A stretch of 64,000 bases of DNA from UBA2108 sp002713215 (GTDB taxonomy: Bacteria; Bacteroidota; Bacteroidia; Flavobacteriales_G; Salibacteraceae). The notes beneath the pieces are model-generated. The model ran no database searches and had not been told where the DNA came from. It worked only from the letters and a program-made list of their open reading frames with translations. The DNA lies in NCBI GenBank assembly GCA_937891015.1, contig CALAPY010000058.1, positions 36,726 through 100,725 of the forward strand, given 5' to 3'. Every line of letters starts with the position of its first letter. Position 1 is the first letter of the stretch. Below are positions 10,004 to 19,888 of the stretch, piece after piece. Position numbers and translations under genes: made by a program.

Positions 10004-10005
10004 GC

Positions 10006-10782
10006 CTACCTGTTTTTCGACCGACCGCTCTTTCTTTCATTTCTTTTCAGTTCCTGTTCTTTAGGATCAACGTGAAAGAAATACCTTAAATCCAAGGTAA
10101 GGTAATTGCCGTTGGCAATGTTCAGCATTAGTAAGGGTCTAGAGTTGGGGTCATTTGCATCATATTCGTATTGCATTAAAAACCCATACATATCTCCAAA
10201 CGTTCTGTGGTAGGTGCCGCCAATATAAAATGCACCAGCTTTTTCAGTACGCCATTCCCAACCTATATTGGCTGTTAGTGCGCCAATGATCCAGTCTTTT
10301 CGTTTTCCCTCCATAAGCACGCGGTTATCTTCACTTAATACGGCAACATTACTGGGTAAAATATCAGCAACAAAACCAAATGAGGCATCCATAAAAATTT
10401 GCTTGCTCAATTGAACATATACCAGCCCCTGAAGAGGAATCTCATAGCCAATCACCCCATAATCCTGACTAAATGAATAGTTTTTTGAAGGATCCTTTAC
10501 GTCCAAATTAAAATTACGCTTCGTAAAACCAATTCCGGTTTCCACTGCGAGCATTTTTGTGAAATTGTGCCGGATAACCATACCTGCGTTATATCCAAAA
10601 AGCTTGGTAGTTGTATATTCTATGTTATTTTCAACTTGTTGGGGATCACCTTCGTTAATTAAACTTCCGGCAATCATGGGTTTATAGGTAATACCAAAGG
10701 AAGTCAGGTTTTTCTGTGCCAGGCAACTATAGGTTGCAGCGAGAAGAAGTAAGACAAGTACGTGTTTATAAATAAGATTCAT
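10006..10782 (-). CDS. Outer-membrane beta-barrel protein
   Basis: About 258 residues with a signal peptide (MNLIYKHVLVLLLLAATYSCLAQ). A barrel-like mature part follows, with repeated amphipathic strands ending in aromatics (YNAGMVIRHNF, VETGIGFTKRNF, LDLRYFFHV). It resembles PorT/OmpW-type small barrels but I cannot assign a subfamily. The longer reading frame from 10932 is rejected: its first 50 residues precede an obvious signal peptide and would overlap the divergent helicase gene. The short C-terminal tail is very basic (KRNERKSGRSKNR). Confidence 0.7.
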   Translation of the reverse strand: MNLIYKHVLVLLLLAATYSCLAQKNLTSFGITYKPMIAGSLINEGDPQQVENNIEYTTTKLFGYNAGMVIRHNFTKMLAVETGIGFTKRNFNLDVKDPSKNYSFSQDYGVIGYEIPLQGLVYVQLSKQIFMDASFGFVADILPSNVAVLSEDNRVLMEGKRKDWIIGALTANIGWEWRTEKAGAFYIGGTYHRTFGDMYGFLMQYEYDANDPNSRPLLMLNIANGNYLTLDLRYFFHVDPKEQELKRNERKSGRSKNR

Positions 10783-10907
10783 TGTCTGGGCGGCTAAATT
10801 ATATAATTGAACTCTAGCTGTACATTTGTTTGTGTAATTGGATGCATTTAATGGATGACGCATAACCGGGTTTATTATTATACTAAACAATGAATTAGGT
10901 AACACGA

Positions 10908-13900
10908 GTGGGTTTAACGGTTTATAAATCATCGGCAGGATCTGGTAAAACGTTTACCCTGGTTAAGGAGTATCTAAAAATTGCTCTCAAACAGGCCAGG
11001 GGTTCTGGCATTAAATCTATACTGGCACTAACCTTTACCAACAAGGCAGCTCTGGAAATGAGGAAAAGAATCGTAAAGTACCTCTACGAACTCTGCGACG
11101 AAAACCTTCGGCAGGAAAGCAATATGTATGAGTTGTTGCTTCACGATAAAGAGTTGGGGTACGACCATACTGAATTGATTGATAGGGCCAAACAACTTTT
11201 GCATCAATTGCTTCATCAGTACTCTTTGTTTTCGGTAAGCACCATAGATCGATTTAGCCATGGAATAATTCGTACTTTTTCCAACGAGCTGGGTCTTACC
11301 AATGATTTTGAGATTGACCTTGAAGTAGAAGAATTGCTTCGCGATGCCATTGAAAACCTGATAGGTAGGGCGGGCCATGATTCGGAATTGACCGATTTTT
11401 TAACCCGTTTCTCGCTGGATCGTATTGAGAACGATCAATCCTGGAGAATTGAGGACGAAATTTTTAATTCGAGCAGGTTTATTGCCTATGAAAATGCCGA
11501 TGAATACCTAGAACCACTTTCCAAACTTAGTCTGACAGAATTAAGCCAGATTCAAAAGCAACTACGAAAAAAGGTTAGGCATTTTGAGAAAACGCTTCTT
11601 GAACTGGGGCAACAAGGATTAGATCTTATTTCTGCCAATAACCTGCAGGTTAAGGATTTTTACTTTGGAAGTACCGGTGGTTTACCCTCTTACTTTAGCA
11701 AACTGAATAAGGTTTCGTATTCAAAACTGGAAGGAGCAAGGTTATTAAAAACAGTAGAGGAAGACGTATGGTATACGGATAAGGCAGAAGACTCGATCAA
11801 AACAAAAATTGACTCGATTAAAGATCAGTTGCTCAATATCTATACGCAAACCAAAGGAGTATTCGAAACTGATTATCCAGGTTATGTTTTGGAAAAAGCC
11901 GTGTTGAAGAATTTTTATGCTACTGCTTTAATCAACGAGGTTTACCGGGAGTTTGAACGTTTGAAGGTTGAACGAAATATACTCCCCATATCTGATTTTA
12001 ATAAACTTATTGGAGACATTGTAAACGACCAGGAAGCACCATTCATTTATGAACGAATTGGAAATCACTACACCAATTTCTTGATTGATGAATTTCAGGA
12101 TACTTCTCGATTGCAGTGGAAGAACCTTATGCCATTGGCTGAAAACAGCCTGGCTACCAATCAAAATAACCTGGTGGTTGGTGATGGAAAACAAGCCATA
12201 TACAGGTGGAGGGGAGGTGAAGTTGAGCAGTTTGTTAAACTTCCATTTGTACGAGGTGCAGCAGACAACGAAATTCTTCAGCAACGGATAAGTTTTATAA
12301 AGGAGTTTGTACAAGAGCAATTCTTAACCGTTAATTATCGAAGCAAGAGAAACATTGTTCAATTCAATAACCGGTTATTTTCCACTATTGCAAGCGAAAA
12401 AGGAGAGCTTATTCAGTTTATATACAAAGGAATAGAGCAAGAGTTTTTATCGAATAATACGGGTGGTTATGTTGAAGTAAGGGTTAAAGATGAGTCAATA
12501 AAGGATGATGAGACCTTTGATGAATTTAACCTAAAGGAGACTATTCAGGCGATTTATGGAGCCAGAGAACAAGGTTATAATTTTGGTGATATAGCCATAC
12601 TCTGTCGTCGAAATCCCAGCCTAATTTATTTGGCCGATAAACTGGCAGAAGAGGGAATTCCGATAGTGAGTTCAGAAGCGTTGTTGATTGATAAAAGTCC
12701 CGGTGTTCGGTTGTTAAATACTTACCTGAAGTTGATCCTGGATCCAAACGACAAGCACGAACAATTACGTTTTTTATTCTTATTGAAAAGAGTCCGTGGA
12801 ATCGATGGAGATCCGTTTCCGTTGGCACAATCGGTAATGAAAAATCCGAGTCGGGAAAACCTGGAACTAATAACATCATCACTTGGGTATTCCATTTCTT
12901 TCAACTTTCTGGGAAATGATGCCTATGAGTTAATTGAGCAAGGAATTGTACAATTAAAAATGAATAGTAAGTCCGATGAGTACCTACTGGCTTATCTGAA
13001 TATTGCACATGAATATTTCCAAAAAAATACGGTTTCACTTTCCGGGTTTCTTGTCCATTTCGAAGAAAATCGGAGGAAGTTTAGTTTGGATTTGCCTGAT
13101 GGAATAGATGCGGTAAAACTGCTTACTATTCACAAGGCCAAGGGCCTGGAGTTTCCGGTGGTGATATTCCCATTTGCCAATTACATGTATGGATTTAGGC
13201 AAAGCATGTGGTTGAAATTGGACGGTGATATAGAAGGACTTCCCAGCTTTCTGGTCAACAAAAACAAAGAGATTAATTCTACCCGCTTTGCAGACCAGGC
13301 CAGAGAAGAGGACGAGCATGTAATGCTTGATGAACTAAACATTTTATACGTTGTATGTACCCGTGCGATAGACCAGTTGCACATTTTTACCAGCAGTGGA
13401 GGGCGCAAGAATTTTAGCAGGCTTTTTCTTCCTACATTGCGAAATATGGAAGGATGGACTACTGATGATACTTTTAAACTGGGGAATAAAGAGGCCGTAA
13501 TAAAAAAGACGAATAGTAAGGGATTAAGACAGGAAAACAATTTGCCAGGTATGTTTAGTTTTCCGGAGTTAGGTAGGTTCAACTACCTCTACCCTCAAAA
13601 CGAAGGAGCACTCAACGGAGAAAGCCCAGGAATTTTAGGAGATTGTGTGCGCTATACACTGGCAAATATTATTGGAATAAAAGATATAGAATCAGCCATT
13701 GAGAGGTCGGTGTTTAAGTTTCAACTTGACTCCACAACAAGCGAATTACTTTCCGGAAAAATTAATGAACTGATAAGTAATCCTACCATTCGATCGTTTT
13801 TTGAAGCCGAAGATGCAAAAACAGAGGTTGAGTTTATTGGCGCCAACGGAACAGTGATTCGGCCAGATAGGTTGGTTACGTTGAATGGTCAACGTATTGT

Positions 13901-14045
13901 TATTGAATACGAGACTGGAGAACCTTCGGAAGATCATAAGGCGCGGTTGCAGGATTATCATGCAATAATTTCTTCCGTTTATAATGAACCGATTAATGCC
14001 TACCTGGTCTATGCTGAAAATATTGAATTAATTCAAGTTGTATGA
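10908..14045 (+). CDS. UvrD/AddA-type helicase with C-terminal RecB-like nuclease remnant
   Basis: 1045 residues starting at GTG. Superfamily 1A helicase motifs are complete: SSAGSGKT (8-15), IDEFQDTS (about 391), GDGKQAIYRWRGGE (about 424), VNYRSKRN (about 474), TIHKAKGLEFPVV (about 741) and LYVVCTRA (about 814). The C-terminus has the RecB-family layout (RPDRL, then IEYETGEP, then LQDY), but the usual D-Y-K-T-G reads E-Y-E-T-G, so the catalytic lysine is missing. Function would be double-strand-break end processing; the AddB-like partner is not in this window. The ORF overlaps the next gene by 4 bp. Confidence 0.88.
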   Translation: MGLTVYKSSAGSGKTFTLVKEYLKIALKQARGSGIKSILALTFTNKAALEMRKRIVKYLYELCDENLRQESNMYELLLHDKELGYDHTELIDRAKQLLHQLLHQYSLFSVSTIDRFSHGIIRTFSNELGLTNDFEIDLEVEELLRDAIENLIGRAGHDSELTDFLTRFSLDRIENDQSWRIEDEIFNSSRFIAYENADEYLEPLSKLSLTELSQIQKQLRKKVRHFEKTLLELGQQGLDLISANNLQVKDFYFGSTGGLPSYFSKLNKVSYSKLEGARLLKTVEEDVWYTDKAEDSIKTKIDSIKDQLLNIYTQTKGVFETDYPGYVLEKAVLKNFYATALINEVYREFERLKVERNILPISDFNKLIGDIVNDQEAPFIYERIGNHYTNFLIDEFQDTSRLQWKNLMPLAENSLATNQNNLVVGDGKQAIYRWRGGEVEQFVKLPFVRGAADNEILQQRISFIKEFVQEQFLTVNYRSKRNIVQFNNRLFSTIASEKGELIQFIYKGIEQEFLSNNTGGYVEVRVKDESIKDDETFDEFNLKETIQAIYGAREQGYNFGDIAILCRRNPSLIYLADKLAEEGIPIVSSEALLIDKSPGVRLLNTYLKLILDPNDKHEQLRFLFLLKRVRGIDGDPFPLAQSVMKNPSRENLELITSSLGYSISFNFLGNDAYELIEQGIVQLKMNSKSDEYLLAYLNIAHEYFQKNTVSLSGFLVHFEENRRKFSLDLPDGIDAVKLLTIHKAKGLEFPVVIFPFANYMYGFRQSMWLKLDGDIEGLPSFLVNKNKEINSTRFADQAREEDEHVMLDELNILYVVCTRAIDQLHIFTSSGGRKNFSRLFLPTLRNMEGWTTDDTFKLGNKEAVIKKTNSKGLRQENNLPGMFSFPELGRFNYLYPQNEGALNGESPGILGDCVRYTLANIIGIKDIESAIERSVFKFQLDSTTSELLSGKINELISNPTIRSFFEAEDAKTEVEFIGANGTVIRPDRLVTLNGQRIVIEYETGEPSEDHKARLQDYHAIISSVYNEPINAYLVYAENIELIQVV

Positions 14046-14485
14046 CCTTTGAAATAAAGCATTGGGACGAACTTTCAAAAGATGAGCTTTACGACATCAT
14101 TCAGCTTAGAATTGAGGTTTTTGTTATAGAACAAGATTGCCCCTATCAGGAGTGCGATGGAACAGACCGGGTAGCTTTTCATCTATTGATTCAACAGAAT
14201 GAAGAACTCATCGGTACAGCACGAATTATCCCAAAGGAAGGAGACCGGGTAGCACTTGGAAGAATTGTAATTAAGAAGAAAAACCGAATGGAAGGCATTG
14301 GAAAAAGGCTGATGAAATCGTGCCTGGAATACACTAGGGAGGTATTGCATGCAAAACGGGTCACCATGTCAGCCCAAACTTATCTGATCAAGTTTTATTC
14401 TGAATTTGGATTTGAAACCCGAGGAGAAGAATACCTCGAGGATGACCTTCCGCATATAGCCATGGAGTTAACCTTAGGTAGTTGA
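14042..14485 (+). CDS. elaA: ElaA-family GNAT acetyltransferase
   Basis: 147 residues with the ElaA hallmark IQLRIEVFVIEQDCPYQE near the N-terminus and the acetyl-CoA loop RMEGIGKRLMKSCLEY. GNAT enzymes move acetyl from acetyl-CoA to an amine; the substrate of ElaA is not settled. Its ATG overlaps the helicase stop (ATGA), which indicates translational coupling. Confidence 0.9.
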   Translation: MTFEIKHWDELSKDELYDIIQLRIEVFVIEQDCPYQECDGTDRVAFHLLIQQNEELIGTARIIPKEGDRVALGRIVIKKKNRMEGIGKRLMKSCLEYTREVLHAKRVTMSAQTYLIKFYSEFGFETRGEEYLEDDLPHIAMELTLGS

Positions 14486-14716
14486 GGAGTGGCGCATTCT
14501 TATTTCTTCAAATTCTTCTTTCGACATTTCTGACCAGATATCGTCCTTGCATTTAATCATGTCCTGAATTCGAAGTTTTTCAGGATATTGATGAGCCTTT
14601 ACCGCATGAATGTGAATTTCGGAACCAACAAGTTGAAGCTCCTCAAACTCATTGTTTGAGTTAATTTTGTAATAGGATAAACCACTAAAATACTTGCGAT
14701 ATACAGGGAATTGCAT
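14474..14716 (-). CDS. Conserved small hypothetical protein
   Basis: An 80-residue soluble protein starting MQFPVYRKYFSGLSYYKI. It has a mixed alpha/beta character and an acidic C-terminal helix (KEEFEEIRM). I recall similar short proteins in Flavobacteriia, but no function is known to me. It converges on elaA with a 12-bp overlap of the 3' ends. There is no signal peptide and no catalytic motif. Confidence 0.65.
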   Translation of the reverse strand: MQFPVYRKYFSGLSYYKINSNNEFEELQLVGSEIHIHAVKAHQYPEKLRIQDMIKCKDDIWSEMSKEEFEEIRMRHSSTT

Positions 14717-14777
14717 CCGGCAAAATTATAGTTTGATCTGCAAAGTAATTGTCATTAATTGAGCTTAACGAAATAGA

Positions 14778-15362
14778 ATGAAACAAATAGTATTCGCAAC
14801 CAATAATCAGCATAAATTAGAAGAAGTTCAGTCGTTGTTGAGTGAACAGTTTCAAATAATATCATTGAACGAACTTGGGTTTAAAGAAGAAATTCCGGAG
14901 ACTCAAAAAACCATTGAAGGCAACGCTTCGCAAAAATCTCATTACATCTATGAACGATACAATATGCCTGTCTTCGCCGATGATACCGGATTGGAAATTG
15001 ATGCATTAAATGGAGAACCGGGAGTTTATTCTGCCCGATACGCCGGGTCAAATTGTTCATTTCAGGATAACTGTAATAAGGTGTTGAATAACCTAAAAGG
15101 AGAACAAAACCGAAACTCAAGGTTCAAAACGGTGATTTCCCTGATCATTGATGGAAATGAGCACCAATTTGAAGGGCTGGTTAATGGAAAAATCCTGGAA
15201 GAAGGAAGAGGAGAAGACGGTTTCGGATATGATTCTATTTTTCTACCCGATGGGTATGAAAAGTGCTTTGCTGAAATGAGTTTGGAAGAAAAAAACCAGA
15301 TAAGCCATCGAGGACTTGCAGTTAGGAAGTTGGTTAAGTTTTTATCCACTGACATCGCCTAA
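14778..15362 (+). CDS. rdgB: RdgB/HAM1 non-canonical purine NTP pyrophosphatase
   Basis: 194 residues. The enzyme hydrolyses dITP, XTP and dHapTP to monophosphates, keeping deaminated purines out of DNA. Family signatures are clear: FATNNQHKLEEV (6-17), FADDTGLEIDALNGEPGVYS and the GFGYDSIF and SHRGLAVRKL motifs. The length is normal. It begins a plus-strand run of closely spaced genes that reaches 22.1 kb. Confidence 0.97.
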   Translation: MKQIVFATNNQHKLEEVQSLLSEQFQIISLNELGFKEEIPETQKTIEGNASQKSHYIYERYNMPVFADDTGLEIDALNGEPGVYSARYAGSNCSFQDNCNKVLNNLKGEQNRNSRFKTVISLIIDGNEHQFEGLVNGKILEEGRGEDGFGYDSIFLPDGYEKCFAEMSLEEKNQISHRGLAVRKLVKFLSTDIA

Positions 15363-15381
15363 AATAACCCACATTTGTAAT

Positions 15382-16401
15382 ATGAAATTTTTCCTTTGGA
15401 TCTCAGTTATTACTCTTTTTGCCAAGTCAGGGTGTACTTCTTCTGATTCGGGTAAGCCATCCAATGAACCTTTAGAGAATCAAATTGTTCAGATAGCATT
15501 CTACAATGTTGAGAATTTGTTTGATACCATCAACGAAGCAGGTAAAAATGATGGCGAGTACACTCCAGGCGGTAAAAAAGCGTGGAACACCAGTAGGTAT
15601 TATGAAAAACTGGACCATCTTAATCAAGTATTGGCATCCATCGATTCAGCTGGAGAGTTGGTGGCCTTCGGAGTTGCAGAAATAGAAAATATTAAGGTAC
15701 TTAAGGATTTGGTAAATACTGGTTTTTTAAAAGATAGAAACTACAAAATTGTTCACCAAGAAAGTCCTGATTTCAGGGGAATTGATGTTGCTTTTCTGTA
15801 CAATTCGAAGCAGATTAAGGTCAATAACAGTCAGTGGATTAACGTTGATTTGCAAGATTCGGGAAGAACAACCCGAGATATACTTAGAGCTGATGTAACC
15901 TGGAAGAATGAAGAGATAACTTTCTACATAAACCATTGGCCATCGCGCTGGGGAGGCAAGGAAAAGACAAATACAAAAAGAATTGCCGCATCGCAAGCAC
16001 TTAGGAACAATATTGATGCGATGAAAGAGGAAGAACGTAATAATCACCTTGTAATTATGGGTGATTTTAACGATTACCCCAATAACGAAAGCATGCTTAA
16101 GATATTAAAAGCCGATTCATTGGAAACTGGGGCGCTTTACAATGCTACCTGGCCAGCACACAAGAATGAAAGTATTGGTAGTCATAACTACAAAGGACAT
16201 TGGGGAATGCTGGATCAAATAGTCGTTTCCAATTCTGTTGTTCCATTTGTAGATTCGGTTTATGTGTTTAAAAAGAACTTCATGTGTTATAAAAATAAGA
16301 AAGGGGAATGGCTGCCTTCCAGAACACATGCTGGACCTAAATATTATGGTGGCTATTCCGACCATTTACCGGTTGTATTAAGATTAAAAAGTAAAAAATA
16401 A
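15382..16401 (+). CDS. Endonuclease/exonuclease/phosphatase-family lipoprotein
   Basis: About 339 residues. The start at 15382 gives a lipoprotein signal with lipobox AKSGC. The body has the EEP fold: FYNVENLFDT, AEIEN with the metal-binding Glu, NHWPSRWGGKE, the catalytic GDFNDYPNNE and the terminal SDHLPVV. The EEP family covers nucleases, sphingomyelinases and phosphatases. A surface or periplasmic nuclease/phosphodiesterase is likely, but the substrate is unknown. A longer frame from 15316 is rejected because it overlaps rdgB and hides the lipobox. Confidence 0.85.
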   Translation: MKFFLWISVITLFAKSGCTSSDSGKPSNEPLENQIVQIAFYNVENLFDTINEAGKNDGEYTPGGKKAWNTSRYYEKLDHLNQVLASIDSAGELVAFGVAEIENIKVLKDLVNTGFLKDRNYKIVHQESPDFRGIDVAFLYNSKQIKVNNSQWINVDLQDSGRTTRDILRADVTWKNEEITFYINHWPSRWGGKEKTNTKRIAASQALRNNIDAMKEEERNNHLVIMGDFNDYPNNESMLKILKADSLETGALYNATWPAHKNESIGSHNYKGHWGMLDQIVVSNSVVPFVDSVYVFKKNFMCYKNKKGEWLPSRTHAGPKYYGGYSDHLPVVLRLKSKK

Positions 16402-16403
16402 GA

Positions 16404-17441
16404 ATGAGAAAGATTGCAGTATTAGTAGGGATTATTTCCATGGCATTTGTTGCTAACGCACAATCATTGAGTGATTTATATGAAAAGGTTAATCCCAGTG
16501 TGGTAGTAATATATACGCATGGGACAGAAGTAGTTGGTGGGGGAAATCGGTTAAATACGGTCTCAGCAGATGGTCTGGGTTCAGGTGTTTTAATTGATGA
16601 TGAGAAATGGTATATAATGACGGCCGCCCATGTTATTCAGGGTGCAGAAAAAGTTAAGGTTGTTTTTCCTTCCGGGGAAGATGTATCTGCAACCATTGTT
16701 TCCAGCATACCCAACGCAGATGTAGCTATGATAAAGCTGGATTGGAAACCCCTGCAAACTAACGTTAAGGCAGTTGAAATTGGGAACAGCGATAATGTGA
16801 AAATTGGTGATGATGTATTTGTAATTGGTGCTCCAATGGGATTAGAACATTCATTATCTCGCGGAATAATTAGCGGCAGGCATCATATGGATCGAGTTTC
16901 CGGAAAGGGAAAAAAACTGGAGTTCTTTCAAACCGATGCCGCTATTAATACCGGTAATTCAGGTGGACCCATGTTTAATATGAATGGTGAAGTAATTGGA
17001 CTTGCAAGTTCTATACTTACTCAAAGTGGAGGATTCGAAGGGATTGGTTTTGCTGCTACCTCCAACATTGCTAAACGCCTGCTATTGGAGCAAAGCCATT
17101 TTTGGTCAGGATTGGAAAACATTTATGTAAATGATGCCATAGCCAAGGCACTCAATATTCCTCAAAACGGAGGATTGCTGGTCCAAAAAGTAGTTCCGGT
17201 TTCATTGGGTGGAAGAATGGGATTAATTGGTGGTAACTACCGGGCAAATATCGAGGGCCAGGAAATAATGATTGGTGGTGATGTAATTTTAGCCGTAAAT
17301 GACATTCCCCTAACTTCCCAGGAAAACATGGAGAAAATAGGTGATTTGCTAGGAACACTTTCTCCAGGGGCATCGTTTAAGGTGACCATATTAAGGGAAG
17401 GGAAAACGAAAATATTAACAGGCAGCATGCCAACAGAATAA
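16404..17441 (+). CDS. HtrA/DegP-like serine protease with PDZ domain
   Basis: 345 residues with a signal peptide ending VANAQ. The chymotrypsin-fold triad is visible: His76 in TAAHVIQG, Asp106 in NADVAMIK and Ser186 in NTGNSGGPMF. Residues of about 235-340 form one PDZ domain (GGDVILAVNDIPL). The protein acts in the periplasm on damaged or misfolded proteins. With one PDZ it resembles DegS-like rather than two-PDZ DegP proteins, although no N-terminal anchor is evident. The ATG follows the previous stop by 2 bp, so an operon is likely. Confidence 0.9.
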   Translation: MRKIAVLVGIISMAFVANAQSLSDLYEKVNPSVVVIYTHGTEVVGGGNRLNTVSADGLGSGVLIDDEKWYIMTAAHVIQGAEKVKVVFPSGEDVSATIVSSIPNADVAMIKLDWKPLQTNVKAVEIGNSDNVKIGDDVFVIGAPMGLEHSLSRGIISGRHHMDRVSGKGKKLEFFQTDAAINTGNSGGPMFNMNGEVIGLASSILTQSGGFEGIGFAATSNIAKRLLLEQSHFWSGLENIYVNDAIAKALNIPQNGGLLVQKVVPVSLGGRMGLIGGNYRANIEGQEIMIGGDVILAVNDIPLTSQENMEKIGDLLGTLSPGASFKVTILREGKTKILTGSMPTE

Positions 17442-17448
17442 TAATTGA

Positions 17449-18090
17449 ATGGAATTTTTTGATCCTAAACTGGACGAATATGTGATTCAACATTCAGAGC
17501 CTGAATCTGAATTATTGGAAGAATTAAACCGGGAGACCCATTTAAAGGTTCTTATTCCTCGGATGATTGCTGGCCATTATCAGGGTCGTGTATTAAGCAT
17601 GTTAAGCCACATGATTAATCCAAAAAATGTGTTGGAAATTGGAACCTATACGGGTTATTCCGCTTTGTGCTTTGCAGAAGGACTAAAAGAAGGAGGAATA
17701 ATTCATACCATCGATCACAATGAAGAATTGGAATCAATACAATCCCGCTATTTTGAGAATAGCAAGTATGGAGATCGTATCAAACGATATGTTGGAGATG
17801 CGCTTCAGGTCATTCCAACCATTTCGGGAGAATTTGACCTGGTTTATATCGATGCCGATAAAGAAAATTACTCCAACTATTTCGATATGGTCATCGATCG
17901 TGTACCTTCAGGGGGATATATAATTGCCGATAATGTTCTATGGAGCGGCAAAGTAATTGAAGCGATCGACCCTAAAGATTTGGAGACAAAAATGCTGATT
18001 GAATACAATGCCAAAATTCAAAACGATGAGCGGGTTCAAAACGTTTTATTTCCAATTCGTGACGGACTTATGATTGCCAGAAAAAAATAA
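17449..18090 (+). CDS. O-methyltransferase family 3 (COMT-like)
   Basis: 213 residues. Class I SAM-dependent methyltransferase with the SAM loop VLEIGTYTGYSALCFAEGL, the metal/catechol region DLVYIDADKENYSNYF and IIADNVLWSG, all typical of the caffeoyl-CoA/catechol O-methyltransferase family. The natural acceptor is unknown. It is packed 7 bp behind the protease gene. Confidence 0.9.
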   Translation: MEFFDPKLDEYVIQHSEPESELLEELNRETHLKVLIPRMIAGHYQGRVLSMLSHMINPKNVLEIGTYTGYSALCFAEGLKEGGIIHTIDHNEELESIQSRYFENSKYGDRIKRYVGDALQVIPTISGEFDLVYIDADKENYSNYFDMVIDRVPSGGYIIADNVLWSGKVIEAIDPKDLETKMLIEYNAKIQNDERVQNVLFPIRDGLMIARKK

Positions 18091-18105
18091 CTAAATCTAA
18101 ATTTT

Positions 18106-18819
18106 ATGAAATCAAGAATATTCTTTATTGCCTGGTTTGCGTTCGCAATTGCGTTAACAACCAGTGCTCAGGAAAGTGAAAGGAAAGGAGTGATTGAGGT
18201 AATGGGAACCTCTGAAATGAGCATTGCACCCAACCAGGTTGTTTTTAATATTACGGTTGTTTCCAAGGATGCGGAATTTTCAAAGACGCTGGACAACTTG
18301 AATGTTCAGGTTAATAAACTAAAGGAAGCTTTGGTTAAGGCTGGAATTATGGATAACGATGTAAAAACATTGAGCTATAACATACACGAGGAGTATAACT
18401 ATGAAGGCGGGCAACGAAAGTTAAATGGTCATAAAGCAATACATAGCATGCAAGTGAAATCTGAGATGACTGACGAACGTATGAAAGCCGTTTACAACGC
18501 AATTCGTGAATCCGGAGTTGAAGTTCAAATGAATATGAGTTTTACTATTTCAAATACCTATGAGTATAAAAGCGAGTTGATGGTTTTAGCGGTTAATGAT
18601 GCTAAACAAAAGGCACAAACGCTTGCTCTAGCCGCTGGCGTGGAATTGGATGGAATTAAAAAGATAAGTTTTGTGCAGCAATCAAGGTCATACGCTTCCA
18701 GGAATATGGCCATAAGTCCTTCGATGGATGTGCAGCGCAATGAAGCAAATATTTCGGTAAATCCGGGTGATTTAAAATTGTCCGAGCAGGTTAGAGTAGT
18801 TTTTTACTTAAGACAATAA
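18106..18819 (+). CDS. SIMPL domain (DUF541) periplasmic protein
   Basis: 237 residues with a signal peptide ending TTSAQ. The SIMPL domain is recognised by GVIEVMGTSEMSIAPNQVVFN, the helix DNLNVQVNKLKEAL and the late AVNDAKQKAQTLALAAGVEL. Proteins of this family (such as YggE) are periplasmic and linked to oxidative stress tolerance, but the mechanism is not known. Lies 15 bp after the methyltransferase and 1 bp before the aldolase. Confidence 0.88.
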   Translation: MKSRIFFIAWFAFAIALTTSAQESERKGVIEVMGTSEMSIAPNQVVFNITVVSKDAEFSKTLDNLNVQVNKLKEALVKAGIMDNDVKTLSYNIHEEYNYEGGQRKLNGHKAIHSMQVKSEMTDERMKAVYNAIRESGVEVQMNMSFTISNTYEYKSELMVLAVNDAKQKAQTLALAAGVELDGIKKISFVQQSRSYASRNMAISPSMDVQRNEANISVNPGDLKLSEQVRVVFYLRQ

Positions 18820-18820
18820 A

Positions 18821-19834
18821 ATGGTTATCGATTTTCGAAGTGATACGTTTACGAAACCAACTCCCGAAATGCTTGAAGTTATGTTTCAGGCCGAAGTGGG
18901 AGACGATGTTTTTGAGGAAGATCCGACCATAAATCGGCTGGAATCGTTTGCAGCTTCCTTATTCGGAATGGAAGCGGGCTTGTTCTGTTCTAGTGGAACA
19001 CAAACGAATCAGGTTGCCATAAATGTACATACCAAACCAGGTGATGATATTATTTGTGACCAATATGCCCACATTCACTATTATGAAGGAGGAGGAATAG
19101 CAGCAAATTCAGCAGCTACCGTTTCTTTAATTGCTGGTAACCGGGGCTTGATAACACCCACTCAAGTAGAAGGAGCTATTAAAGTTGATGATGTCCATTT
19201 TCCTGCTACACGACTGGTCGCTTTGGAGAATACTTCCAACAAAGGAGGAGGAAGCATTTACGAAATGGAAACCATTCTGCAAATCAAAAGCATTTGTAAG
19301 AATCATGATTTAAACTTTCATTTGGATGGAGCGAGGGTTTTTAATGCGTTGGTGGAACGTGATTATACACCAACTGATTTAGGTAAAACCTTTGATTCCA
19401 TAAGTGTTTGTTTAAGTAAAGGATTGGGCGCACCGGTTGGTAGTATTTTACTGGGAAATAAAAAGTTTATTCATCAGGCCAGAAGGGTTCGAAAACGATT
19501 TGGCGGTGGAATGCGTCAGGCAGGATATTTGGCAGCAGCAGGTATTTATGCTTTAGAAAACAACGTAAGCCGACTCAAAAAGGATAATGATAATGCTAAA
19601 TACCTGGGCGATTTATTGAACAAGCAGAGCTATGTGGCCTCTGTTGAACCTATTGACACCAATATTGTTATGTTCGACACCAATTCGGATGTTGATGTCG
19701 ACGCACTGTTAGGTCATTGGGAGTCAAATGGGATAAAAGCATTGCAGTTGAGCCCGGGTAGAATTCGTCTGGTGACACATCTTGATATAACCGATGATAT
19801 GATGGATCAGGTGGAACAGAAAATGAAATTCTAA
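18821..19834 (+). CDS. ltaE: Low-specificity L-threonine aldolase
   Basis: 337 residues. PLP-dependent fold-type I enzyme that cleaves threonine/allo-threonine to glycine and acetaldehyde. Signatures are the N-terminal IDFRSDTFTKPTPEM, the PLP-anchoring Asp169 in HLDGARVFNA and the Schiff-base Lys200 in SVCLSKGLGAPVGS. The length is normal. Only 1 bp separates it from the SIMPL gene. Confidence 0.94.
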   Translation: MVIDFRSDTFTKPTPEMLEVMFQAEVGDDVFEEDPTINRLESFAASLFGMEAGLFCSSGTQTNQVAINVHTKPGDDIICDQYAHIHYYEGGGIAANSAATVSLIAGNRGLITPTQVEGAIKVDDVHFPATRLVALENTSNKGGGSIYEMETILQIKSICKNHDLNFHLDGARVFNALVERDYTPTDLGKTFDSISVCLSKGLGAPVGSILLGNKKFIHQARRVRKRFGGGMRQAGYLAAAGIYALENNVSRLKKDNDNAKYLGDLLNKQSYVASVEPIDTNIVMFDTNSDVDVDALLGHWESNGIKALQLSPGRIRLVTHLDITDDMMDQVEQKMKF

Positions 19835-19888
19835 TGGCGAATCGATCCTTTTTAAATTTAAGGAATGATATTTGCTTTATATGGTAAT

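Noticed and set aside
10783..10932. N-terminal extension of the barrel gene ending at 10006
   Set aside because: The extension precedes a clear signal peptide and would overlap the divergent helicase start.
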